Positions 8,107 through 17,144 of a DNA stretch of 64,000 nt are shown here, in pieces (the stretch's first letter is position 1; each line of letters begins with the position of its first letter). The DNA is taken from NCBI RefSeq assembly GCF_030297015.1, contig NZ_AP028056.1:2676939-2740938 (forward strand), read 5' to 3'. The position numbers and the translations under genes were made by a program. Under the pieces are notes generated by a model. It was not told the DNA's origin and ran no database searches. It was given only the letters and a program-made list of their open reading frames with translations. This DNA comes from Brooklawnia propionicigenes (GTDB lineage: Bacteria; Actinomycetota; Actinomycetes; Propionibacteriales; Propionibacteriaceae).

Positions 8107-10680
8107 TCAGGCCTGCGGGGCCAGCACAACCTCGACGCTGATCTGGTCCGCGCCAGCGGCGAACTCCAGGTCGCCGGTGATCCGGCCGACCGCGCGCAGG
8201 TCGCGGGCGATGGTCTCCAGGCGGGCCAGTGACTCGGCCGGACCGCTGATCACCGCTCGATCGACCTCGGTGCGCATCTTCACCTGGGCCCGTGACTTGG
8301 CGCCGCGGATCGCGATCAGCACTTCGGCCACATCGTCGAGCAGCGTGGGGTCGCCACCAGCAGGCAGCTCGTCGAGGGTGGGCCACGGTGCGCGGTGCAC
8401 CGAGCCCGGCTGCCACCAGCTCCAGACCTCCTCGGTGACGAATGGCATGAACGGCGCGAAGAGCCGCAACTGCACGTTCAATCCCAGCTGCAGAGCTGCC
8501 GCCGCCGAAGCTGCCGCGGCATCGTCGGAATACGAGCGCTCCTTGACCAGCTCGAGGTAGTCGTCGCAGAAGGTCCAGAAGAACTTCTCGGCAGCCTCCA
8601 GCGCGTCCGTGTACTGGTAGTCCTCGAACGCCTCGGTCGCCTGCCTGACCACCTCGGCCAATCCGGCGAGCATGGCCAGGTCATCGGCCTCGGTAATCGC
8701 TGCCGGATCGGCGGGCGCATGCTTGTCGAGCACGAACTTCGACGCATTGAGGATCTTCATCGCGAGCCGGCGTCCGACCTTCATCTGGGTCTCGTCGAAC
8801 GGCGAATCCATCCCGGGACGAGCCATCGCCGCACGCCAGCGCACCGCGTCGGCGCCGAACTTGTCGAGGATCTGCGTCGGGACGACGACATTGCCCTTCG
8901 ACTTGCTCATCTTCTTGCGATCAGGGTCGACGACGAAGCCCGAGATAGTGGTCCGGCGCCACGGCAGCTTGTGCTCTTCCAGATGGCTGCGCACCACCCG
9001 GCTGAACAGCCAGGTGCGGATGATGTCGTGGGCCTGTGGGGCCAGGTCCATCGGGAAGGTCAGCTTCCACAGATCGGGGTCACGCTGCCAACCACAGACG
9101 ATCTGCGGGGTCAGCGAGCTGGTTGCCCAGGTGTCCATGACATCGGGGTCGGCGATGAAGCCGCCCGGCCTGCCCCGCTGCGATTCGTCGTAGCCAGGCG
9201 CCGGTAGTGAGGCGGGATCCACCGGTAGTGCAGCCTCGTCGGCGGTGATCGGATGGGCGTAGTCGGGCTCGCCGTCGGCGTTGAGCGCGTACCAGATGGG
9301 GAACGGCACCCCGAAGAAACGCTGCCGGCTGATCAGCCAGTCACCGTTCAGCCCGCTCACCCAGTTGGCGTAGCGATGCCGCATGTACTCCGGCGTCCAC
9401 TGCAGCTCGTCGCCGCGGGCCAGCAGTTCGGCACGCAACTTGGGGTCGCGCCCACCATTGGTGATGTACCACTGGCGCGTCGAGACGATCTCGAGCGGCT
9501 TCTCGCCCTTCTCGTAGAAGTTCGTCATGCGCTTGGTGGGCTTGGGTTCGCCCACCAATTCGCCGTTCTCGCGCAGCATCGCCACGGTCGCCTCACGAGC
9601 CGAGAAGGCGGTCTTGCCGGCGATCTGCTCGTAGGCCGCCTTGTTGACGATCCAATCCGGGGTCTCGCGCACGATGCGCCCGTCGCGTCCGATGATCGTG
9701 CGGGTCGGCAGCTGCAACTCGCGCCACCAGGTGACGTCGGTCAGGTCGCCGAAGGTACAGCACATCGCGATACCCGAGCCCTTCTCGGGCTCGGCGTCCG
9801 GATGAGCCAGCACGGGCACCTCGACACCGAAGGCCGGCGTAGTGACCGTCGTCCCGAACAGCGCCTGGTAGCGCTGGTCGTCGGGGTGGGCGATCAGCGC
9901 ACAACAGGCGGCCAGCAATTCGGGACGAGTGGTCTCGATCAGCACCTCGCCGCCGTCGGGACGATGGAAGTTCAGCGCGTGGTAGAAGCCGTCGTACTCC
10001 CGCGCCTCGAGCTCGGCCTGGGCGACCGCGGTCTGGAAGGTGACATCCCACAGCGTCGGAGCGTGCGACAGATAGGCCTCACCGCGCGCGTAGTTGTGCA
10101 GGAATGCCCGCTGGGCGACCGACTGTGCCTCGTCCGAGATCGTGCTGTACAGCGTGTCCCAGTCGACCGACAAGCCGATATGGCGCCACAGATCCTCGAA
10201 GACCTTCTCGTCGACGGCCGTCAACTCGAGACACAGCTCCACGAAGTTGCGTCGGCTGATCGCGACGGGGTGCTTCTGGTCAGGTTTGGCGGGCGGGGTG
10301 AAGTCAGGATCGTAGGGCAGCGCCGGCTCGCAGCGCACGCCGTAGAAGTTCTGGACGCGCCGTTCGGTGGGCAGCCCGTTGTCGTCCCAGCCCATCGGGT
10401 AGAAGACGTTCTTGCCGCGCATCCGTTGGTAGCGAGCGATCAGATCGGTGTGGGTGTAGCTGAAAATGTGGCCGACGTGCAGCGAACCGGACACCGTGGG
10501 CGGGGGAGTATCGATCGAATAGACCTGCTCGCGGGATTCCGGCCGGCTGAAGGCGTAGGTGCCCTCATCGCGCCAGCGGGCGGCCCACCGGTCCTCGAGG
10601 CCCTCCAGCACTGGACGCTCCGGTACCTGCCAGCCGGTGGTGTCGGCGGCTGAGGAGGACATGCTGGATTCAAAACTCAT
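8107..10680 (-). CDS. valS: valine--tRNA ligase
   Basis: Class Ia aminoacyl-tRNA synthetase that charges tRNA-Val, with an editing domain. From ATG 10680 the protein is 857 residues. The HIGH-type motif reads HVGH in [14 protein letters not shown], and KMSKSKGN is the second ATP-binding motif. The chosen start follows a TAAGAT -10 box by 7 bases; an ATG three codons upstream (10689) overlaps that box and is less likely. The upstream extension of the frame is not ValRS-like. The C-terminal anticodon-binding domain is complete. Confidence 0.95.
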   Translation of the reverse strand: MSFESSMSSSAADTTGWQVPERPVLEGLEDRWAARWRDEGTYAFSRPESREQVYSIDTPPPTVSGSLHVGHIFSYTHTDLIARYQRMRGKNVFYPMGWDDNGLPTERRVQNFYGVRCEPALPYDPDFTPPAKPDQKHPVAISRRNFVELCLELTAVDEKVFEDLWRHIGLSVDWDTLYSTISDEAQSVAQRAFLHNYARGEAYLSHAPTLWDVTFQTAVAQAELEAREYDGFYHALNFHRPDGGEVLIETTRPELLAACCALIAHPDDQRYQALFGTTVTTPAFGVEVPVLAHPDAEPEKGSGIAMCCTFGDLTDVTWWRELQLPTRTIIGRDGRIVRETPDWIVNKAAYEQIAGKTAFSAREATVAMLRENGELVGEPKPTKRMTNFYEKGEKPLEIVSTRQWYITNGGRDPKLRAELLARGDELQWTPEYMRHRYANWVSGLNGDWLISRQRFFGVPFPIWYALNADGEPDYAHPITADEAALPVDPASLPAPGYDESQRGRPGGFIADPDVMDTWATSSLTPQIVCGWQRDPDLWKLTFPMDLAPQAHDIIRTWLFSRVVRSHLEEHKLPWRRTTISGFVVDPDRKKMSKSKGNVVVPTQILDKFGADAVRWRAAMARPGMDSPFDETQMKVGRRLAMKILNASKFVLDKHAPADPAAITEADDLAMLAGLAEVVRQATEAFEDYQYTDALEAAEKFFWTFCDDYLELVKERSYSDDAAAASAAAALQLGLNVQLRLFAPFMPFVTEEVWSWWQPGSVHRAPWPTLDELPAGGDPTLLDDVAEVLIAIRGAKSRAQVKMRTEVDRAVISGPAESLARLETIARDLRAVGRITGDLEFAAGADQISVEVVLAPQA

Positions 10681-10687
10681 GGTGTGC

Positions 10688-10693
10688 ATCTTA
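10688..10693 (-). promoter_or_regulatory. -10 element of valS (leaderless)
   Basis: On the minus strand TAAGAT ends 7 bases before ATG 10680. It abuts the terminator hairpin of the upstream minus-strand gene, so valS has its own promoter. No T-box leader is visible. Confidence 0.55.
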
Positions 10694-10694
10694 A

Positions 10695-10736
10695 CGAGTC
10701 CGGCCGACCTCCAGCATCTTTGGTCAGCCGGACTCG
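10695..10736 (-). terminator. hairpin after the thioredoxin-like gene
   Basis: Arms 10695-10709 and 10722-10736 are complementary over 15 positions with one mismatch, loop 12 bases. It lies 14 bases past the stop of the DsbA-like gene on the minus strand and just upstream of the valS -10 box. Confidence 0.65.
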
Positions 10737-10750
10737 AGGGCGTCGAAGGC

Positions 10751-11617
10751 TCAGCCGGCGAGCTGCTGGATGGCCTGGCGCATGGCGTCCGTGCTGGCGA
10801 GATCGGCGGTCGTCGGGCTCCACTGGTCACCGTTCACGGTGAAGAACGGCGTCGACGTCACGTAGGACGGCAACGCGTCCTGCATACTGTTGACGAAATC
10901 GGCGGTGGCCTGGTCGGTGAAGCAGGTCTGGAAGGCGCTCAGTGCATCACCGTCGAGGCCGGCCAGCTTCGGGTAGTCCGTGCCGAGTTGCTGGTCGGTC
11001 CAACCGTCGCCCTCGGTGGCCGGCTGACCGGCGAAGACGAGCTTCGAGTACTTGGGGAAGACCCCCTGCACGTCGGCGCAGGTGGCCGCAGTGGCGGCGC
11101 GGAAGGAGTGATCACCTGGGAAGTTGCGATCAAGTCCGTGCAGGATCTGGTAGGTCAGCAAGATCTCGCCGTTGTCGGCCAGCTCTTCCAGGCCCGGCTC
11201 GACCAACTTGGAGGCTTGGCCGCAGCCAGGGCACTGATAGTCCATGTAGACGACGACCTCCGGCGCGCCAGCGGCTGGATCAGCCCGGTTGTACACCAGC
11301 CCGGTGTTGTCGGCATTGGCGCTCGGCGGAACGATCTGGTCCGCGGTCGACCCGGGGGTTGACTGGCCACCGCTGGAGCCACGGTTCTGAACGATCACCA
11401 CGACCACGACGACGATGATCACCACGGCCAGCACGACTGCGGCGGCGGTAATGATGCCGATGGTGCGCCTGCGCCGTGACTCGGCCTCCTGCTGAACACG
11501 CAGCTGCTCGCGGCGCGAAGCACTGGCCGCTCTGGGGGTGTCAGCCTTCGCGGACGCCGCCTTACCGGCAGCGTTGTCCTTGCCCGCGCGCGGCTGGTTC
11601 TGCTTGCTCTTGCTCAT
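10751..11617 (-). CDS. DsbA-like thioredoxin domain protein, membrane-anchored
   Basis: A 288-residue protein from ATG 11617 (GGAAAG upstream). It has a basic, alanine-rich cytoplasmic N-terminus, one membrane segment at about residues 51-74 dominated by valine and isoleucine, and an extracytoplasmic thioredoxin-fold domain with the redox motif CPGC in [11 protein letters not shown]. The C-terminal STPFFTVNG carries the cis-proline of the fold. It resembles actinobacterial DsbA/MmpS-like disulfide oxidoreductases (Thioredoxin_4 family). It likely oxidises or isomerises disulfides in exported proteins. It stands alone, divergent from folC. Confidence 0.85.
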   Translation of the reverse strand: MSKSKQNQPRAGKDNAAGKAASAKADTPRAASASRREQLRVQQEAESRRRRTIGIITAAAVVLAVVIIVVVVVVIVQNRGSSGGQSTPGSTADQIVPPSANADNTGLVYNRADPAAGAPEVVVYMDYQCPGCGQASKLVEPGLEELADNGEILLTYQILHGLDRNFPGDHSFRAATAATCADVQGVFPKYSKLVFAGQPATEGDGWTDQQLGTDYPKLAGLDGDALSAFQTCFTDQATADFVNSMQDALPSYVTSTPFFTVNGDQWSPTTADLASTDAMRQAIQQLAG

Positions 11618-11746
11618 CTGGTCGCTTTCCACTCGGTGGCCGGGACGAAGCATCCACGCGCCCATGATATCTGTGCAACTCAGACCTGAATCCGGTTTGT
11701 GGCGCAGGTCGCTCGCGCGTGTCAACGCTCTTGTGGACCCACAGCC

Positions 11747-11752
11747 TAAACT
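11747..11752 (+). promoter_or_regulatory. -10 element of folC (leaderless)
   Basis: TAAACT ends 8 bases before ATG 11761, with no ribosome-binding site between. This favours ATG 11761 over the upstream in-frame ATG 11719. Confidence 0.5.
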
Positions 11753-11760
11753 TGCGCGTT

Positions 11761-13122
11761 ATGAGTTCCCTCGTGCAGCCGTCCGTCCATGCGAGTCACG
11801 ACGAGCTGGTCTCCTGGCTGATCAGCCGCTGGCCCGAGAGCCATCCGCAGCCTTCACTGGAGCGCATCGCCGCCCTGTGCGACCTGCTAGGCGAACCGCA
11901 GCGGGCCTGCCCGGTCATCCAGATCACCGGCACCAACGGCAAGGGCAGCACCGCGATCATGATCGATGCGCTGCTGCGGGCGATGGGGCTGCGCACGGGA
12001 CGGTTCTCCAGCCCGCATCTGATCGACGTCACCGAACGCATCTGCGTCGACGGCGAGCCCATCAGCGCGGAACGCTTCGACGAGATCTGGTGGCAGATCG
12101 CACCCCTGGTGCAGATGGTGGACGACCGGTTGCTCGGCGGGGTCCCGATGACCTTCTTCGAGGTCATCACTGCCATGGCCTATGCGGCGTTCGCGGATGC
12201 CCCAGTCGACGTGGCGATCATGGAGGTCGGCATGGGTGGACGCTGGGACGCGACGAGCGTCGCCGACGCCCAGGTCGCGGTCGTGGCGCCGATCTCGCTC
12301 GACCACACCCATCTGCTCGGCCGGACGATCGCTGAGATTGCGGGCGAAAAGTCCGGCATCATCAAGCCCGGCTCGGTGGCCGTGCTGGCCGGGCAGACTC
12401 CCGAAGCCGCCCAGGTGCTGATGGCGCGGTGTGTCGAGGTCGGTGCCCCGATGGTGCGCGAGGGCGTCGATTTCGGGTTGCTCGATCGGCAGCCCGCCGT
12501 CGGCGGACAGTTGCTGCGCATCGATGCCGCCGACGGCCCGATGGGTGACATCTTCCTGCCGCTGTACGGAGCCCACATGGCACACAATGCCGCCCTGGCA
12601 GTGGCGGCCGTGGAGGCGCTTCGGGGCGCGGGGCTCAGCGGCGAGGTCATCTCCGAGGGTCTGGGATCGGTCGCGGCGCCTGCACGGCTGGAGGCGATCA
12701 GCTCCGATCCGCTGCTGATCCTTGACACCGCACACAACCCGCAAGCGATCACCGCGACCCTGGCGGGTCTGCGAGAGGCCTTCACCGCCCAGCCGTTGAT
12801 CGGCGTTGTGGCGATGATGCGCGACAAGGATGCCGCTCAGGTGATGGAGCTGCTGGCCGACGAACTGGACACGATCGTGGTGACGACGATGACCGGCAAT
12901 CCTCGGGCCCTGACGGTCGACGATCTCGCTGCGGTGGCGGAGGAAGCGTTCGGCCCCAGCCGGGTGCGTACCGCCGCGGATCCCGCACGGGCGATCGATC
13001 TGGCCCGTGGTCTGGCCGAGCAGGGCGGCGACGACGCTGCGGTCCTGGTGATCGGATCGGTTTACCTCGCTGGCGAGGTGGGTGAGGTCTTGCGGCGGCT
13101 GGATGCCGAACTGGGGTTGTAG
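11761..13122 (+). CDS. folC: bifunctional folylpolyglutamate synthase/dihydrofolate synthase
   Basis: Mur-ligase family enzyme adding glutamate to dihydropteroate and to folates; cytoplasmic, 453 residues. The ATP-binding loop is ITGTNGKGST (about residues 57-66), followed by the SSPHL motif, the FFEVITAMAY stretch and EVGMGGRWDATSV. The C-terminal domain has LDTAHNPQA. In related genomes folC follows valS, as here, although valS is on the opposite strand in this window. No terminator is evident after the stop. Confidence 0.94.
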   Translation: MSSLVQPSVHASHDELVSWLISRWPESHPQPSLERIAALCDLLGEPQRACPVIQITGTNGKGSTAIMIDALLRAMGLRTGRFSSPHLIDVTERICVDGEPISAERFDEIWWQIAPLVQMVDDRLLGGVPMTFFEVITAMAYAAFADAPVDVAIMEVGMGGRWDATSVADAQVAVVAPISLDHTHLLGRTIAEIAGEKSGIIKPGSVAVLAGQTPEAAQVLMARCVEVGAPMVREGVDFGLLDRQPAVGGQLLRIDAADGPMGDIFLPLYGAHMAHNAALAVAAVEALRGAGLSGEVISEGLGSVAAPARLEAISSDPLLILDTAHNPQAITATLAGLREAFTAQPLIGVVAMMRDKDAAQVMELLADELDTIVVTTMTGNPRALTVDDLAAVAEEAFGPSRVRTAADPARAIDLARGLAEQGGDDAAVLVIGSVYLAGEVGEVLRRLDAELGL

Positions 13123-13169
13123 GTCAGCTGTCCTGGCTCCTATGCGCTGATCCGATACGCATATGTCTG

Positions 13170-13198
13170 TTGACAACCTGTGATACCGGTCATAGTGT
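13170..13198 (+). promoter_or_regulatory. sigma-A-type promoter of the secreted peptide cassette
   Basis: TTGACA (13170-13175) and TAGTGT (13193-13198) are separated by exactly 17 bases, the best consensus promoter in the window. Transcription would start near 13205, leaving a leader that contains AGGAG at 13232-13236, placed to serve ATG 13242. Confidence 0.75.
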
Positions 13199-13241
13199 GG
13201 CTAGTACACCCATTCGATGTCGAATTCAACCAGGAGCAACA

Positions 13242-13540
13242 ATGAAAAAAATACTGTGCAGAGCACTGGGATGGTCGCAGTTGGCTTGGGTCTGATGCTT
13301 GGGACTGCTCCGCCAGCTGCCGCCGCAGTAAGCGTATACGGGGAGATTAAGGCATGGGGGGTTTACTCTCAGGCAACTGCGTCGTCAAGTAGCGACCTGA
13401 GGTTCCAAGCCTGGGCCCAGCGAGCGGGTGCTTGGAACACGGGTGCGTGCCGAGATCCCTGGTATGGCACCGGTCAGACAAGTAACGCCTTCGTGGGCGT
13501 ATCAGGCTCTGGCGGGGGATACGGATGGCAACACTGCTGA
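13242..13540 (+). CDS. small secreted peptide, start codon one base out of frame at an A7 tract
   Basis: The only start with a ribosome-binding site (AGGAG 13232-13236, 5-base spacer) is ATG 13242, followed by seven A (13245-13251). In that frame translation ends early (MKKILCRALGW and a stop after 17 codons). Adding one A gives MKKNTVQSTG joined to MVAVGLGLMLGTAPPAAAA, a normal Sec signal peptide, then a mature part of about 70 residues rich in Gly, Ser and aromatic residues with two cysteines (GACRD and the terminal HC). The in-frame ATG 13217 lies only about 12 bases after the predicted transcript start and has no ribosome-binding site. The size, signal peptide and neighbouring ABC genes recall lactococcin-972-type bacteriocin loci, but I do not see that family's motif. 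It could be phase-variable, slippage-expressed, or a sequencing error. Confidence 0.6.
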
Positions 13541-14190
13541 CTCCGCGCGGGCGGCGCAGCCTCGGGCAGCGGTCGCCGGTACGTCGCGGCTGGCGTCGTG
13601 CCGGTGCCTGCCTGCTCTTGGCTGCGGCGCTGTTTGGGTGCTCAGCTGATTCGAGCCCAGACGCTACTGCCAGCGGCGGACGACTGGCGGAAAACCTGAA
13701 TGAGTTGTTTGAACGGACCCTTGCCAGGCCGGATATTCCCGAGGATGCCATCCCTGTCATCGAAAGAGCAGCCGCCTCTGGATCGATTTCTACGGCGGAC
13801 TACGAGCTCGTCTTCGCTGAATATGTCGATTGTCTTGAGGCCGGTGGCGTGACCGGGCTGCCATTCACGAAGGGAATTGACGGAATCTACCGACTGGGAA
13901 CTGTCAACGACGCCACGGTCACGCGCGAAAGGTTCGCCCAGGTCAGCGTGGAATGCTCGAGTACCTATCGCCTTGTCGAGACGCTCTACAACATTCAGGT
14001 GAACAATCCCGACTTGTTGGCGGATGAGAACGAGGTCGCTGTGCGGTGCCTACTCAGAGGCGGTCTTGTCGGTCCCGAGTATCACGCGAGTGACTTCGAG
14101 TCTGACCGTCGTGCAATGACCTTTCCATTCGAAGTGAGCGATCCGGTGGCACAAAGCTGTTTGTATGCGGTCGGGATCTCAATCGGCTAG
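13525..14190 (+). CDS. predicted lipoprotein of the peptide cassette
   Basis: 221 residues. A basic N-terminus and hydrophobic stretch end in LAAALFGC, a lipobox-like sequence with Cys 39 as the likely lipidated residue, followed by a Ser/Ala-rich linker. The rest is soluble, with three more cysteines (for example YVDCLEAGG, VECSSTY, AVRCLLRGG), and has no family I recognise. Its ATG lies 16 bases inside the preceding peptide frame, so the two are translationally coupled. Similar lipoproteins accompany HlyD-like and MacB-like genes in other actinobacterial loci (general knowledge). It could act as an immunity or accessory protein; that is inference. Confidence 0.7.
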   Translation: MATLLTPRGRRSLGQRSPVRRGWRRAGACLLLAAALFGCSADSSPDATASGGRLAENLNELFERTLARPDIPEDAIPVIERAAASGSISTADYELVFAEYVDCLEAGGVTGLPFTKGIDGIYRLGTVNDATVTRERFAQVSVECSSTYRLVETLYNIQVNNPDLLADENEVAVRCLLRGGLVGPEYHASDFESDRRAMTFPFEVSDPVAQSCLYAVGISIG

Positions 14191-14221
14191 ACCTGCCCAC
14201 ACTAAGGCGGAAGGAGCGCGG

Positions 14222-15295
14222 GTGCCCACAAAGGCTGAACCAGGTCCGCAGCACGCCGGAGCCCGCACCAAATCGCTGACCGCCTGGGTTGTGGCGATCA
14301 TCGTCGCCGTGTCTGTCGGAGTGCTTGTCGGCCTGAGGGTTTCAGGTTCGCCGCCGCGTGGGCTGGAAGCAGCGTCACCGCACACCTTCGCCCCGGTCGA
14401 ATCCCAGCAGTTCGATGATGCCCGCGTGGCAGACGTGAGCTTTCTCACCGGCCCCCGGGTGGACATTCGAACAAGCATGCCGGGAGTGGTGACATTTCTA
14501 GCTAGCGAAGGCACAACGATCGACTCAGGTCAACTGCTGATGCAGGTCAATGGACAGCCTATCCTCGGATTGGCAACCCAAACCCCGCTCTACCGAGACA
14601 TCGGTTTCGGGACCAGCGGGCCAGATGTGTCCGCACTCAACAATGAGCTCGTCCGGCTGGGGTTCTTGTCGGAATCTAGTGGTGACGTTTTCGATTCGGG
14701 AAGCTCCGCGGGATGGCGAAGGCTTCAATCTCATGCGGGGGTAACTGAACCAGCGGACGAAGTGTCGTTGGCACAGACAGTGTGGCTGCCCTCCGATCCT
14801 GTGTCGCTGAATGTCTGGCGTCCCGCGGTGGGCGCGTCGGTGCCCTCAGACGGTGTCATCGGCACGATCCCGGGGAAACTGATCTCTGTGACCATCCACG
14901 ACGTGCAAGGCCCGGCGATGCGGCCAGGAGCACGCGTTCTGACCCTGATGGGAGCCAGCGCGTCCATTGGGGAATTCGGTGAGCTGCCAGTAACAGTTTC
15001 GGCTCCTGAGTTTCTGCGGGCAATCGAAACAAGTCCTCAATATCGCGACTACTTGGCCGCTCCAGATCAAGAAACCGTGGGTTCGTTGCGATTGGAGAGC
15101 CCGGTACCGGCGCTTCGAGTGCCCATCGGCGCAGTCTTTGATATGGACGGATCTCGCGGGTGTATCCAATCTGGCGGTGTGAGCTTCCGGGTGGAGATTC
15201 TTGCGGCGACCCTCGGTGCTGCTGTCGTTGTGCCGGACGAGCCCGCCGAACTCACTGAGGTTGACCTCGGCGACGCTACTACTGGCGGCTGCTAG
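14222..15295 (+). CDS. membrane-anchored adaptor with peptidoglycan-binding-like domain
   Basis: 357 residues from GTG 14222, with AAGGAG five bases upstream; an upstream in-frame ATG overlaps the lipoprotein gene and lacks such a site. One membrane segment spans about residues 17-37. The extracytoplasmic part has the layout of HlyD/MacA-like adaptors: a beta-strand pair around VVTFLASEGTTIDSG, then a region resembling a peptidoglycan-binding-1 domain (GTSGPDVSALNNELVRLGFL, residues about 130-150), and a C-terminal adaptor-like beta domain. It would bridge the ABC transporter encoded next to the cell wall. There is no TolC partner, as expected for a Gram-positive. Confidence 0.7.
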   Translation: MPTKAEPGPQHAGARTKSLTAWVVAIIVAVSVGVLVGLRVSGSPPRGLEAASPHTFAPVESQQFDDARVADVSFLTGPRVDIRTSMPGVVTFLASEGTTIDSGQLLMQVNGQPILGLATQTPLYRDIGFGTSGPDVSALNNELVRLGFLSESSGDVFDSGSSAGWRRLQSHAGVTEPADEVSLAQTVWLPSDPVSLNVWRPAVGASVPSDGVIGTIPGKLISVTIHDVQGPAMRPGARVLTLMGASASIGEFGELPVTVSAPEFLRAIETSPQYRDYLAAPDQETVGSLRLESPVPALRVPIGAVFDMDGSRGCIQSGGVSFRVEILAATLGAAVVVPDEPAELTEVDLGDATTGGC

Positions 15296-15300
15296 CTGCT

Positions 15301-15945
15301 ATGATCCAGCGCGATGTGCCGATGATTGAGGCTCGCAATATATCTCATTGGTATCCAGGCACCGGACATTTGTTTGAGGATCTTACCTTTCGCTTGAGGG
15401 GCGGCGAAGTCGCTGCAGTTGTTGGCCCGTCGGGCAGCGGGAAATCAACCTTGCTATCGATCCTGGAAGGCTGGGAACGCCCTCGATCTGGGGAGATCAG
15501 GCGCAATGGAGTGGCACGTAGTGGCTGGGTTTTCCAGAATCCCCACGGTATGGCCCGCAGGACCGCGTTGGATCACGTGACCTTTCCGCTACTGACCCAA
15601 GGGCTGAGTTGGGCTGCTGCGGAGTTACGAGCGCGAGATATCCTAGAAGCATTCCAGTTGACCGCGAGTGCCGAAAAGCCGTTCGCCGCACTATCTGGAG
15701 GTGAGGGGCAGCGAGTCATGCTTGCGCGCATGCTGGCATTCAATCCGCAGTTGATCCTGGTCGATGAGCCGACCGCCCAACTCGATGCTGAAATGGCCAG
15801 TACTGTGAATGGCGTACTGAGGTCGCTATCGAACGAGGGAGCAATCGTCGTCGTGGCAACGCATGACGCAGCGACGGCGGGTGTTTGTGATCGGACAATC
15901 GATTTGGGCAAGGACCGAATGTCAGTGCCCCGTGAGCCGCTATGA
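15301..15945 (+). CDS. ABC transporter ATP-binding protein (LolD/MacB type)
   Basis: 214 residues with Walker A GPSGSGKST (near 45), Q-loop FQNPHG, signature LSGGEGQR, Walker B LILVDEPTA and switch histidine in VATHD. Length and sequence fit the MacB/LolD/FtsE group that works with FtsX-like permeases, such as the one encoded next, with which it overlaps by 4 bases. ATG 15301 follows the adaptor stop by 5 bases without a clear ribosome-binding site, so reinitiation is likely; ATG 15322 is an alternative start. Confidence 0.88.
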   Translation: MIQRDVPMIEARNISHWYPGTGHLFEDLTFRLRGGEVAAVVGPSGSGKSTLLSILEGWERPRSGEIRRNGVARSGWVFQNPHGMARRTALDHVTFPLLTQGLSWAAAELRARDILEAFQLTASAEKPFAALSGGEGQRVMLARMLAFNPQLILVDEPTAQLDAEMASTVNGVLRSLSNEGAIVVVATHDAATAGVCDRTIDLGKDRMSVPREPL

Positions 15946-17015
15946 GAATAGGATCGATTCTTCGCTGGGCATGGCGCGACTTTGCGAGCGGACAGATGCA
16001 GGCAGTGCTTTTAATTGTGGCAGCCGCTGCCGTCTTCGGCTCCTTGGGAGCGGCCGAAGTCTTGCAGGTGACGGCCGTCAACACCGAAATGATGCACTAT
16101 CGCGATACGGCGTCAAATGTGATACTTGTCACCGCGAACAAGACCGTGGATGGTGGCGCCTGCGACAGGCTTTCGGAGCTTGACTCAGTCCAAAACAGTG
16201 GCGGCCTACGGGAGCGTTCGCCGCTGGTGCTGCACGAGCTGTACGGATTGTCGGTGGCGGCGTACGACGTTTCTCCCGGGTTTGCCGAACTGATCGCGGG
16301 AAGCCCGATCACCGACTCGGGCGTGCTGATTCATGACACGCTTGCCGAGCAGCTCGGGTTGAGTGCTGGTTCACGTCTGGAGACTCCTGAAGGCCCGATC
16401 GTGATCGCTGGCACCTATGTGTGGCCTAGCGATGGACGAGATGCTCGGCTGGGATTCGCAGTTCTTGTCCCGACGCCCACGACTTCGGCGTTCGATGAGT
16501 GCTGGCTGCGAGAATGGCCGGTCTCGGAGGATTCCGGCGCATTGTTGCGTAGCACTGTGATTACTGAATCTCAAAATGCAGATGCGGCGCAGATCCGGCA
16601 GGCAAATCCGTCGAATGGAACGAATGCCGACTTCTCCGGGGAGTTTGAATCACGGATTTCGAGATTCGCTTGGGTAGGAGCAGCGGCCTTTGGCCTGTGT
16701 GTGGGGTTGTTGTGGGCGAGGCGACGGCGCGTTGAACTGTGCGACGGGCTGGCCAAGGGGCAAAGCCGGAGTGCGTTGCTGTTGCAGGTAGCCATCGAGG
16801 CCGGACTGGTCGCTGTGCCCGCTCTGGTCCTGAGCGGAGCGGCCCTCGGTATACTCTCGCGAATACACAGCGACGATAAGCAGTTCTTTCACGAGCTGTG
16901 GCTGATCGCAGCGGTTTGTCCTGCCGCGGGTTCGGTGTCGCTCATCTTGGGATCGATGCTGGGCGCCGCGAGCCTTAGACGAGCCTCAATGTATAGGTAC
17001 TTCCGGGCGCGCTGA
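15942..17015 (+). CDS. FtsX-like ABC transporter permease
   Basis: 357 residues with the MacB/FtsX topology: one membrane segment near the N-terminus (VLLIVAAAAVFGSLGA), a large extracytoplasmic domain (about residues 45-230), and three more membrane segments at about 237-255, 280-305 and 320-345. Its ATG overlaps the stop of the ATPase gene (ATGA). Together with the ATPase and adaptor it forms a MacAB-like mechanotransmission transporter, probably acting on the secreted peptide or lipoprotein of this cassette (inference). It is the last gene of the cassette; a 129-base gap precedes rpiB. Confidence 0.82.
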   Translation: MRIGSILRWAWRDFASGQMQAVLLIVAAAAVFGSLGAAEVLQVTAVNTEMMHYRDTASNVILVTANKTVDGGACDRLSELDSVQNSGGLRERSPLVLHELYGLSVAAYDVSPGFAELIAGSPITDSGVLIHDTLAEQLGLSAGSRLETPEGPIVIAGTYVWPSDGRDARLGFAVLVPTPTTSAFDECWLREWPVSEDSGALLRSTVITESQNADAAQIRQANPSNGTNADFSGEFESRISRFAWVGAAAFGLCVGLLWARRRRVELCDGLAKGQSRSALLLQVAIEAGLVAVPALVLSGAALGILSRIHSDDKQFFHELWLIAAVCPAAGSVSLILGSMLGAASLRRASMYRYFRAR

Positions 17016-17132
17016 ACTCCGAACCCCGACACCGGCTCGTTGCCGTGTTAGCAAACTGCGTTGGCGAGTCCAGTCGTCCGACTCATTGGTGGTGATTGAC
17101 CGGTACCCGCACCAGGAGCCGAGTCGAGAAGG

Positions 17133-17138
17133 TAGCGT
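17133..17138 (+). promoter_or_regulatory. -10 element of rpiB (leaderless)
   Basis: TAGCGT ends 6 bases before ATG 17145 and there is no ribosome-binding site, indicating a leaderless transcript. Confidence 0.55.
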
Positions 17139-17144
17139 CCAGAC

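Noticed and set aside
8395-10653. Long plus-strand open frames across the valS region
   Set aside because: They are antisense to valS, have the odd composition expected of a reverse-frame shadow in high-GC DNA, and lack ribosome-binding sites or family resemblance.
10681-10750. T-box leader for valS
   Set aside because: The gap is short, holds a terminator of the preceding gene and a -10 box directly at the start codon; there is no room or motif for a T-box.
13217-13241. ATG 13217 as the start of the secreted peptide
   Set aside because: It is in frame with the mature part, but lies about 12 bases after the predicted transcript start, has no ribosome-binding site, and gives a polar Asn/Ser-rich N-terminus unlike a signal peptide; ATG 13242 with AGGAG is a better start.
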